Part shown: positions 45,923 to 54,355 of the stretch, piece by piece
How positions within the stretch are numbered: the first letter of the stretch is position 1
Layout of the letters: each line of letters begins with the position of its first letter
DNA from: Rhizobium sp. 32-5/1
Lineage (GTDB): Bacteria > Pseudomonadota > Alphaproteobacteria > Rhizobiales > Rhizobiaceae
Assembly (NCBI RefSeq): GCF_029537235.1
Contig: NZ_CP120638.1
Location: 1,550,001 to 1,614,000 of the forward strand
DNA length: 64,000 nucleotides
Reading direction: 5' to 3'
Translations under genes and position numbers: made by a program
The notes under the pieces: generated by a model
What the model was told of the DNA's origin: nothing
The model's database searches: none
The model's input: the letters and a program-made list of their open reading frames with translations, nothing else

Positions 45923-45941
45923 TGATTATTTCTGATGTCAA
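45913..45941 (-). promoter_or_regulatory. Sigma-70 type promoter of the Rrf2-ahpD operon
   Basis: On the minus strand TTGACA (45941-45936), 17 bases, then TATAAA (45918-45913). This is the best housekeeping-type promoter in the window, about 29 bases from the Rrf2 start. Confidence 0.82.
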
Positions 45942-46075
45942 GCGAGGCTTGCTGGCGAAAGTTTCGGGGCCTGGAGCACAAGACATTCCCGCCTGACGGA
46001 GCGACGACTTCTCCGGGGTAATGCGCAGAAAACAGCGCGCTTCTCATCCCCCGCATTTGCACTACATTCCTTCCC

Positions 46076-48600
46076 GTGAACCGCATCGATTCCCCTCCAA
46101 CGGCAAGAGACGCCGTGCTGTTGCCGAAGCCTTTCCTGCGCTGGTTCGCAGACAAGGGCTGGCATCCACGCGCGCATCAATTGGAGCTTTTGTCGCGGGT
46201 GCAGGGTGGCGAGAGCATGCTTTTGATCGCGCCCACGGGGGCCGGCAAGACGCTCGCCGGCTTCCTCCCGTCGCTGGTTTCGCTCACCGAGCGCGGCAAG
46301 CTCAAGCCGGGCTCCGCTTTTACCGGCATCCACACGCTCTACATTTCGCCTCTCAAGGCGCTGGCCGTCGATATCGAGCGCAACCTGATGAAGCCGGTCG
46401 GCGACATGGGCCTGCCGATCCGCATCGAAAACCGTACCGGCGACACGCCCTCCTCCAAGCGCCAGCGCCAGAAGCTCAATCCGCCCGATATTCTGCTCAC
46501 GACGCCCGAACAGGTGGCGCTGCTGATTGCCAATGGCGAAGCGGAGCGTTTTTCAAGGACCTGAAATATGTCGTGCTGGACGAGCTGCATTCGCTCGTCA
46601 CCTCCAAGCGCGGGCACCTGCTCTCTCTTGGCCTCTCACGTCTGCGCAGGCTTGCCCCGGCATGCAGACGATCGGCCTGTCGGCCACCGTCGCCGACCCC
46701 ATGGACCTGCAGCGCTGGCTTGTGCCCCAGGCGCCGGACGAGAACAATCATGCCGGGCTGATCACGGTGAGCGGCGGTGCAAAGCCGGATATCTCGATCC
46801 TGAAGACGGAGGAGCGCGTTCCCTGGGCCGGCCATTCGGCACGCTATGCGATCCCGGACATCTATGCCGCCATCAAGGAGAAGCAGACGACGCTGCTCTT
46901 CGTCAACACGCGCAGCCAGGCCGAACGGTTGTTTCAGGACCTCTGGACGATCAACGACGACAGCCTGCCGATCGCGCTGCATCACGGCTCGCTCGATGTC
47001 GGTCAACGGCGGCGGGTCGAGGCGGCAATGGCCGAGAACAAGTTGCGTGCCGTTGTTGCCACCTCGACGCTCGATCTCGGCATCGACTGGGGCGACGTCG
47101 ACATGGTCATCCATGTCGGGGCGCCGAAGGGGCAAGCCGCCTTGCCCAGCGCATCGGCCGCGCCAACCACCGGATGGACGAGCCGAGCCGCGCCATTCTG
47201 GTTCCCGCCAACCGCTTCGAGGTGATGGAATGCCAGGCCGCCCTCGACGCCAATTATCTCGGCGCACAGGATACACCGCCGGTCGGCAAAGGCGCGCTCG
47301 ACGTACTCGCCCAGCATGTGCTCGGCATGGCCTGTGCCGAGCCGTTCGATCCCCTTGTGCTTTACGACGAAATCACCAGCGCCAGTCCCTATGCCCACCT
47401 GACCTGGGAAAGCTTCGAACGGATCGTCGATTTCGTGGCGACCGGCGGTTATGCGCTACGCTCCTACGAACGCTACGCCAAGATCCGCAAGACGGCGGAC
47501 GGCACATGGCGCGTGTCCAATCCGCAGATTGCCCAGCAATACCGGCTGAACGTCGGCACGATCATCGAAGCGCCGATGCTGAATGTTCGCATGGTGAAGC
47601 ATAATACCAAAGGCAGTGTCGGACGTGGGGGCATGTCGCTCGGCAAGGTCGAGGAATATTTCCTCGAAATGTTGTCGCCCGGTGATACCTTCCTGTTTTC
47701 GGGCAAAGTGCTGCGCTTCGAGGGCATCCGGGAAAATGAGTGCCTGGTCAGCCAGGGCTACAAGCTCGACCCCAAGGTGCCGTCCTACAATGGCGGCAAG
47801 TTTCCGCTGTCCACCTACCTCGCCGAACAGGTGCGCAAGATGCTGGCAGACCCGGCGCAGCACGCTGCACTGCCGGAACAGGTGCGCGACTGGCTGTCGC
47901 TGCAGCGGGAGATGTCGATGTTGCCCAAGGAAGACGAATTGCTGATCGAAACGTTTCCGCGCGGCAGCCGGCATTTCATGGTCATCTATGCCTTCGAAGG
48001 CCGGTTGGCGCACCAGACGCTTGGCATGCTGCTGACCCGCCGGCTCGACCGCATGGGGCTGAAGCCGCTCGGCTTCGTCGCCACCGATTATGCGCTGGCG
48101 ATCTGGGCGCTGGACGATATGGGCGTGGCCTTTTCGCGCGCAAAACCGTCGCTTGCCGATCTGTTCGACGAGGACATGCTGGGGGATGATCTGGAGGCCT
48201 GGCTGAACGAAAGCTTCCTTCTGAAACGCACATTCCGCAATTGCGCCGTGATTGCCGGCCTGATCGACCTGCGGCATCCGGGCAAGGAAAAAACGGGCGG
48301 CAGGTCACGGTTTCGGCGGACCTGATCTACGATGTGCTGCGCAGCCACGAGCCGGATCATATCCTCATGGAAGCCACCCGCAATGATGCGGCAACAGGGC
48401 TTTTGGATATTCAGCGGCTTGGCGATATGCTGGCCCGAATCAAGGGTCACATCATCCACCGTCCGTTGGAGCGGATTTCGCCGCTGGCCGTTCCGGTCAT
48501 GCTGGAAATCGGCAAAGAGCCGGTCGCGGGACAAGCACAGGACTTTCTGCTGGCAGAGGCTGCCGACGACCTGCTTTCGGAGGCGATGGCTGAGCGTTGA
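46076..48600 (+). CDS. Ligase-associated DNA damage response DEXH-box helicase (Lhr-type), four frameshifts
   Basis: Reconstructed length 842 residues, matching the bacterial Lhr core family. Walker A is LLIAPTGAGKTLAGFLPSL near 44, Walker B in YVVLDELHSLVTSKRG near 166, motif III GLSATVAD near 200, motif VI in LAQRIGRANHRMDEP near 360, then the Lhr-specific winged-helix and C-terminal domains. Breaks at 46549-46553, 46659-46660, 47129-47132 and 48288-48293 each need one base, and 2525 plus 4 is an exact multiple of three. A single-strand-tracking helicase of the Lhr-ligase-nuclease-PdeM repair set. pdeM follows. Confidence 0.85.
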
Positions 48601-48638
48601 AGATTGCGGCGGCAAGACGAAGAGACACAAGAGATCAG

Positions 48639-49364
48639 ATGAACCGCGTAGCGCTCTCCATGTCCGTCCTGCCGGACAATCCGGCCTTTTCCGCCCGCAT
48701 AATGATCCATGACGTCGCCGCCATCTGCGATCCGCTCGGCGCGCTCTATTTGCCAGATCATGACGTGCTTGTCGTCTCCGACCTGCATCTGGAAAAAGGC
48801 TCGGCCTTTGCCCGCCGCGGCATGATGCTGCCGCCTTATGACACTTTGGCGACGCTGAAAATCCTCGAAGCCGTCATCGCCCGGCATAACCCAAAAACCG
48901 TGATCAGCCTTGGCGATAATTTCCACGATAGGGTCGGCTCGACCTATATGCCGGAGCACTTCCGGCTGATGATCGAGGCCATGGCGCGCGGCCGGGAATG
49001 GATCTGGATCAACGGCAACCACGATCCTGATGGCACGACCCGCCTGCCCGGTGCTGCGATGGACGAGTTGCGTCATGCCGGCCTGACCTTCCGCCATGAA
49101 CCGTCGTCCGGCAGCGCCAAGGGCGAAGTCGCCGGCCACCTGCATCCTTCCGCCACCGTCATCCGCCGCGAAAAGAAGATCCGCCGGGCGTGTTTTGCCA
49201 CCGACAGCCACCGCCTCGTCATGCCCGCCTTCGGCGTCACCACCGGTGGCCTCGACCTGCGCCACAAGGCCATGACCGGCCTCTTCGACCGCCAGAGCCT
49301 GATCGCCCATATGCTGGGACGGGATAGGATCTATTCAGTGCGGTTTGCGAACTTGCTGGGGTAA
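48639..49364 (+). CDS. pdeM: Ligase-associated DNA damage response endonuclease/phosphoesterase PdeM
   Basis: A 241-residue calcineurin-type metallophosphoesterase. Metal motifs in order are VVSDLHLEKGSAFARRG near 44, SLGDNFHD near 89, WINGNHDPDG near 122 and GHLHPSA near 165. PdeM is the small phosphoesterase found with Lhr-type helicase, ligase and exonuclease genes. Here the ligase and exonuclease genes are absent. ATG 48639 is used. A TTG at 48597 overlapping the helicase stop is open but less likely, and ATG 48660 is another choice. Confidence 0.88.
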   Translation: MNRVALSMSVLPDNPAFSARIMIHDVAAICDPLGALYLPDHDVLVVSDLHLEKGSAFARRGMMLPPYDTLATLKILEAVIARHNPKTVISLGDNFHDRVGSTYMPEHFRLMIEAMARGREWIWINGNHDPDGTTRLPGAAMDELRHAGLTFRHEPSSGSAKGEVAGHLHPSATVIRREKKIRRACFATDSHRLVMPAFGVTTGGLDLRHKAMTGLFDRQSLIAHMLGRDRIYSVRFANLLG

Positions 49365-49534
49365 AGCCTGTAGGCTATTGCTAAAATTCGAAATGCTACT
49401 AGAATTTTACTAAACCCGTGAAATCTAAAATTATTCAGCAAAATTTTGCCGTTAGCCCCACCCGCGAAGTTTGTTTTGACCTTGATTGACGACTCATACG
49501 TAATTACAAAGCTAAAGAGCGACCCTTAACCGCT

Positions 49535-51051
49535 TTGAAAATAAAGGACTTACAGAAAATTTTGCGAAAATTAATTAGCGGCATTATCGCGAATATCACT
49601 CCGCGTCGTGAAAAATTCGTGGGTCACATCGACTTCGTAACAGACATCGAAATCCGCGGATGGGCTTGCAATAAGCTGGATTTGAGCCGACCCGTTTACG
49701 TTGAGGTGTTGATTGATGGCGAAGTCATTGCAAATCTGCCGGCAGACCAATATCGCGACGATCTAAAGCTTTCAGGCATCGGTACCGGTCATCACGGCTT
49801 TTCGTTCACTCTACAGAAGCCTGCGAGAGCCGGGGTAGCGCTCTCTGCGCGCGCCAAGGGCACGTTTTTCCCCTGTTCGATGACACACCCGAATGGTATC
49901 GAGCCCGTGCATCGCTCTGCAATTCACTTTCTCGTGGAATTCCTTCTCTGCAGGTCGGTGCTTCGTCGATGAAAGCCGGGCCACAGGACGAAATGGTGGC
50001 TTCAGAAATGCAGGCGCTGTGGCGCGAAGCGCACAGCCAGATATCGGCCAGCGACCTCAACACCCCGGAGAACATGTGGACTGAACTGGTAGAGTTCGGC
50101 CACGGTGATTTGATTGAATTACTTAAGAGCAATGACGCGGCGGCCCTTGCTCGCTACTGTGTAGACGTGCAGAAAAAGGATTTGTCTCACGGCCTCATGC
50201 AAGGCCGCGTCGCTTTCACCGATTTTACGACGACCTCCGCCGACGGTCTCCAGCACGCATTAATTCCCTTTCAGGACGCCCTTGTGTCGCTTGCCGTCTT
50301 CTTAGGGCTCGTTCGTGAAGAATGCCCGGAGCAAGGGCCGCTCGGCGAAATCGTGCGCTTGCCGCAGGAAATCCTGCGCGCGAAGATTGAGGCTCATCTC
50401 GGCCATTCCATGCTGGTCCCGCAGATTTTCGATGGACTCTATGGGCTCTCATTCAACGACGGCATTCTTCATGCGCGTGATATTCAAGGTCTCTATCTGG
50501 CGATCCGCGCGATTGGTGCGAGTGGCGTCGAGCATCCGGCTCTTTGCGAGATCGGCGGTGGATTTGGTCGTGCGGCCTATTTCGCCATGATGCGCGGCGC
50601 TCGGAATTATACAATAGTCGACGTTCCAACAGTTGCATTCATGCAATATTTCTCGCTCCGCCGCAGTCTGCCGGAAACCCGCGTCACGTTGACGACAGCG
50701 CAGAAACCGCCTGTCGATGAGCCGGGCATAGATATCGTTCTCGCCAACGAATTCGCAGCGTATCAAAGGCGATTTGATCTGGTACTAAACTGCGATTCGT
50801 TTCCCGAAATGGGCGAAACCATTTGCGGTGATTACTTGCGAGCGATCCCCGCGAAGGCGCCGCTTCTTTTCAGCGTCAATCAGGAAGCAAACGAGCCATT
50901 GGCGACCGGTTTCGGCGCAGTCCAATGTATCGTCTCGGAATTGGCCCTGTCACAAGGTTACCGCCGACAACAAAGGTCGCGCTGCTGGGTAAGGCGAGGC
51001 TATATCGATGAAGTCTTTGCGATCCCCAACGCCAGCACCATGGTCATCTAA
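49535..51051 (+). CDS. Two-domain putative sugar O-methyltransferase, one frameshift
   Basis: Reconstructed length 505 residues from TTG 49535. Residues about 28-110 form a beta-rich module with GHIDFVTDIEIRGWACN, VEVLIDGEVIANLPAD and GIGTGHHGFSFTL, a module I know from rhizobial glycosyltransferase and methyltransferase proteins. The second part (from about 150) is a methyltransferase with the SAM loop CEIGGGFGRAAYFAMMRG near 335 and YTIVDVPTVAFMQYFSL, as in putative sugar O-methyltransferases (TIGR04371-like, from memory). The break is the C-run 49870-49873 (restoring TFFPLFDDTPEWYRARA). Codon use is AT-richer than neighbours and there is an AT-rich leader, suggesting transfer. Confidence 0.68.
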
Positions 51052-51084
51052 TCTCCATTGTTAAACAGATGATGGGAATGGTGT

Positions 51085-51338
51085 CTATCTATTACGCAAA
51101 TATTCAAGATACTTTCCCAACAAGCTTGAAATGCGCCACCAATAAAGAGCCGCGCCTCCAATCCCCATAACAGATATTATAACGAGGAATACAATATAGC
51201 TGCGTTGAACAAACTGAAGAAAAATACCAGCGCACCACCAAAACAGCCGATGATTGCTCCTTCGGCAATGGTCTCAAACAATTTCCGGTCGTAGCGCCTG
51301 GCGGTCTTGACGTTTCGTACGCCACCAAATCCAACCAT
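51085..51338 (-). CDS. Small two-helix membrane protein, one frameshift
   Basis: Adding one base to the A-run 51220-51224 gives an 84-residue frame: MVGFGGVRNVKTARRYDRKL, then two hydrophobic helices (AIIGCFGGALVFFLQFV and YIVFLVIISVMGIGGAALYW) and a basic end KYLEYLRNR. A further single-base loss near 51365-51370 would extend the N-terminus back to ATG 51373 (MNKEIERALQAN), which reads as a plausible helix. No family is recognised. It is tail-to-tail with the two-domain methyltransferase gene. Confidence 0.4.
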
Positions 51339-51440
51339 ATTGGCTTGAAGTGCGCGCTCGATCTCTTATTCATCATATCTAATTTAGGCGTCGGCCTGCG
51401 TTCCATAGCGAATAATAACTCCGCAGTTCGTCAGCGGGTG

Positions 51441-51773
51441 TTACTCCGGCAGCTTCAGCGGCACCTGTACCGGCATTGGCTTGAACAGCGGAGTACCGGC
51501 ACCGAGTGCCATGAGCGCGACGCAGACCATGATCTCGTCGATCAGGCCGGCTTCCGGAAACAGGGAGGCCACTAGCTCGGCGCTGCCGAAAATGTGGATA
51601 TTCTTCTCGCTCGTCTGTTTCAATTGCCGTATTTCTGCGACGATGTTCGTGGCAACGCGGCTGTTGTTCCAGCCGGCCTTGTGCATCGTCCGTGACGCGA
51701 CGATCTTGGGCAGGGCATTCATGTAAGCCTTGACCTCGCCTTCATCCTCGGTTGTCGTCCAGTAGGCCGCCAT
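51441..51773 (-). pseudogene. Remnant of a RibD-C-terminal-domain (dihydrofolate reductase-like) protein
   Basis: The 110-residue open piece reads MAAYWTTTEDEGEVKAYMNA, SRTMHKAGWNNSR, KNIHIFGSAELVASLFPEAG and ALGAGTPLFKPMPVQVPLKL, clearly the middle and rear of a RibD_C/DHFR-family reductase (usual length about 180-210). The N-terminal nucleotide strand is missing. A TAA in frame (51441-51443) stops it, but the frame beyond the stop still reads GVIIRYG, the normal family ending. So it is truncated at the front and carries a premature stop. Confidence 0.72.
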
Positions 51774-52099
51774 GCTGCCCTCTTAGGTATGCGACCGAAG
51801 ATCCGCATTCCTGCCGAATTCCTTGCTCAGCGCCTCGAGTTCAGACCCTCAAACTTTGCCGTGAAACGACAAGTCCCATTTTTCGGCCCCTCGAACAAAC
51901 GTCGAGTGACATCAGATTGGAGACGATGATCTTCCCTATGCCATTTTCCTTCTCAAAACGATTGCTTCGTATAGCTTCGGAACACCGACGACTGCGTAGT
52001 ACAAGCAGATTTCTACAAGTCATAATCTCCGGGCGCGCCGCACATTGGCGTGCTCCGTTCAGAGATGATGCAGATACAGGAGCCGGGACGACACCGCCG
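51774..52099. other. Non-coding or decayed stretch (326 bases)
   Basis: No frame here has a ribosome site or recognisable motif. It is AT-richer than average, continuous with the patch starting near 49.4 kb, and may hold degraded coding sequence next to the reductase remnant. Confidence 0.5.
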
Positions 52100-52336
52100 T
52101 CAAAACGCGTTGAACGTCAGCGTCGTCAGCGACCGGTTGATGCCCGGCACAGTCGCGATGTTGTCGTTGATGAACTTGCCGATGTCCTGGTCTTCACTTA
52201 GGTAGATCTTGAGCATCAGGTCGTAGTCGCCGCTGGTCGAATACATTTCCGAGACGATTTCCTTGCGATAGATTTCGTCTGCAACCTCATAGGTCTTGCC
52301 CGGCGCGCATTGCAGCTGGACGAAAATCGGCTTCAT
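52100..52336 (-). CDS. Stand-alone Lrp/AsnC ligand-binding (RAM) domain protein
   Basis: A 78-residue protein, MKPIFVQLQCAPGKTYEVAD, continuing with SEMYSTSGDYDLMLKIYLSE and TVPGINRSLTTLTFNAF. This is the whole alpha-beta RAM domain of Lrp/AsnC regulators without the DNA-binding half. Such proteins oligomerise and may bind amino acids or modulate full-length Lrp proteins. It is complete, not a fragment, since the start is normal and length matches others of the type. It stands alone upstream of nothing on its strand. Confidence 0.88.
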   Translation of the reverse strand: MKPIFVQLQCAPGKTYEVADEIYRKEIVSEMYSTSGDYDLMLKIYLSEDQDIGKFINDNIATVPGINRSLTTLTFNAF

Positions 52337-52397
52337 GGCAAATCCTCTCGGCAGGTATCAGTCTTGTTGCCTGTCTTAAAGCGCTCGGCGCCGGACC

Positions 52398-53192
52398 TCA
52401 ATCCCTGCGGAACACCACGCTGGCGAGCCAGCCGGTGATAACGGCCAGCAATACGGCGAGGATGCCGTAGAGAAACGGCGATTCATGCGCGGCCCGCGTG
52501 ATCGCCTGCTCGATGCCGGTCTTGACGACGCGCAAGGGCAGCGCCTTGGCGGCAACGAACATGCCATCACGGAACAGGTAGGCGCGGACCACATGCACGC
52601 CGTTCGGCACATCGGCGGGCAGGCGCACCGAAGCCTTGAAAAGGCTGGAGCTGATGAACTGGACGCCGCCCGGGTCGCGCTGGTAGACGCCGGAATTTTC
52701 GCGCGCCCGGCGGAAGGCGTCGCGGAATTCGGTCAGATTGCTGCCATCGCCGATATAGCCAGTTGGCGTCAGTCGCATATGATCGACGCCGATGCTCATA
52801 TTATTCATGTCGCCGGGTGGGGCGATCGTTTCGATATCCCGCGTGCTCGACAGCGAATAGGATTCCGGCACGAGTTCGAAGGTCATCGATTTCGTGTTGA
52901 TCCAGATGCCGAAGACGCGCTCCTTCTTACGCACTGTCGCATTGTCCTTCGGCCCTTCGAGCGCCACGACAATGTTGTATTTTCCCTGGGCCAGCAGATT
53001 CTGGTCGAACCCGTCAATGGCTCCGAAAATCGTCAGATCCGCCCCGCGGAAATCCGAAGTGATGGCAATTTCATCGGTCGATATGCCGATATCGAGCTTT
53101 TCGGTGAAATCACCGGGCTCGCCGAGTACTGGAGCCGCAAGGAGGCCTGCGACGCAGAACAGAAGGGAAGCGATGACGGTTCGCGTGCGCAT
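52398..53192 (-). CDS. TIGR02186 family membrane-anchored protein
   Basis: A 264-residue protein. The signal peptide TRTVIASLLFCVAGLLAAPV precedes a beta-rich periplasmic domain (EIAITSDFRGADLTIFGAID; VVALEGPKDNATVRKKERVF; YQRDPGGVQFISSSLFKASV). A C-terminal membrane helix is FLYGILAVLLAVITGWLASV. This fits the alphaproteobacterial TIGR02186 family of unknown function, commonly next to a TauE/SafE permease. Its ATG shares one base with the stop of that permease gene (53192), so the two are coupled. Confidence 0.88.
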   Translation of the reverse strand: MRTRTVIASLLFCVAGLLAAPVLGEPGDFTEKLDIGISTDEIAITSDFRGADLTIFGAIDGFDQNLLAQGKYNIVVALEGPKDNATVRKKERVFGIWINTKSMTFELVPESYSLSSTRDIETIAPPGDMNNMSIGVDHMRLTPTGYIGDGSNLTEFRDAFRRARENSGVYQRDPGGVQFISSSLFKASVRLPADVPNGVHVVRAYLFRDGMFVAAKALPLRVVKTGIEQAITRAAHESPFLYGILAVLLAVITGWLASVVFRRD

Positions 53193-54117
53193 CAGAAGCC
53201 GAGCCCCGCGGAAACGACCGTATAGATTTCCTTCGGCGGAATGACGAGTTCGACGGCGAGGCGCAGGCCCACGGCAAGCACAAGCAGCGCCAGAAGCGCG
53301 CGCAGCTGCTCGCCGCGCAACCTCTGCCCGACGCGCACCCCGTATTGCGCACCAATCACGCCGGCAATCATCAACACGAAGGCGAGCACGATATCGACGG
53401 AATAGCTGGTGCTGGCCTGGACGATGACAGTGTAGGCCGACACGAAGATGATCTGGAACAGCGATGTTCCGACGACCACATTGGTGGGGATGCGCAGGAG
53501 ATAGATCATCGCCGGCACCATGATGAAGCCGCCGCCGACGCCCATGACCGATGTCAGGATGCCGATGCCGAAACCAAGGGCAACGACCGGGATGACGCTG
53601 AGATAAATCTTCGACTTCTTGAAGCGCATCTTCAGCGGCAGGCGATGCACCCAATTGTGCTGACCGGGCTTGCGAAGCGCGAGCGTTTGGTTTTCGAAGC
53701 TTTGCGCAACGCCGATATGCTTTCGATCAGCATCAGCGTTCCGACCGTGCCAAGCAGGAGCACGTACATCAGCGAAATGACCAGATCGAGCTGGCCGATG
53801 CGCCGCAGGAAGGAGAAGATCCAGACGCCGACCGTGGCGCCGGCCAAGCCGCCGCAAAGCAGCACGGTGCCGAGCTTGATATCGATCGTGCCGCGCCGGA
53901 AATGGGTGATGGCGCCTGATATCGACGAGGCCACGACCTGGTTAGCGCCGGTGGCAACGGCAACGACAGGCGGGATATTGTAGAAGATCAAAAGCGGCGT
54001 AATCAGGAAGCCACCGCCGACACCGAACATGCCGGAGAGGAAGCCGACAGCCGCGCCCATGCCGAGGATGATGAAAATGTTCACCGACAACTCTGCAATG
54101 GGCAGGTACACCGTCAC
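53192..54117 (-). CDS. TauE/SafE-family sulfite/sulfonate exporter, one frameshift
   Basis: Reconstructed length 308 residues with two related halves. Each has a glycine-rich entry: GFLSGMFGVGGGFLITPLLI near 30 and GILTSVMGVGGGFIMVPAMI near 195. Around eight membrane helices are visible. The family exports sulfite, sulfoacetate or similar organosulfur compounds. The break is in the G-run 53666-53668 (restoring RFASPGQHNWVHRLPLKM). GTG 54117 (VTVYLPIAELSVN) preceded by GAGG is the likely start. The TIGR02186 gene follows with a one-base overlap. Confidence 0.83.
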
Positions 54118-54355
54118 GGCCAGACCTCGATATGCCAATAGCCCGCAAAGCGGGCAGAAACGTTCAAAGTGGCAAGTGATTCACCACGGGGGAAATGAAA
54201 TGGAGCGGTGATGAAAACCACTCAAAATTGCGGGTTCAAAGCCACTCCGTCATGCGCCTACACACCCGGCCTGTCAATCTTTTCAGCCCCATGCATAGCG
54301 CCTTCAATACCTTCAGTCCGGCTGGTCCGCGGCATATTTATGACCGCGGATGCCG

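Noticed and set aside
52398..53654. 418-codon frame extending the TIGR02186 protein upstream
   Set aside because: The extra N-terminal part is out-of-frame sequence of the TauE/SafE gene; a normal signal peptide begins at 53192.
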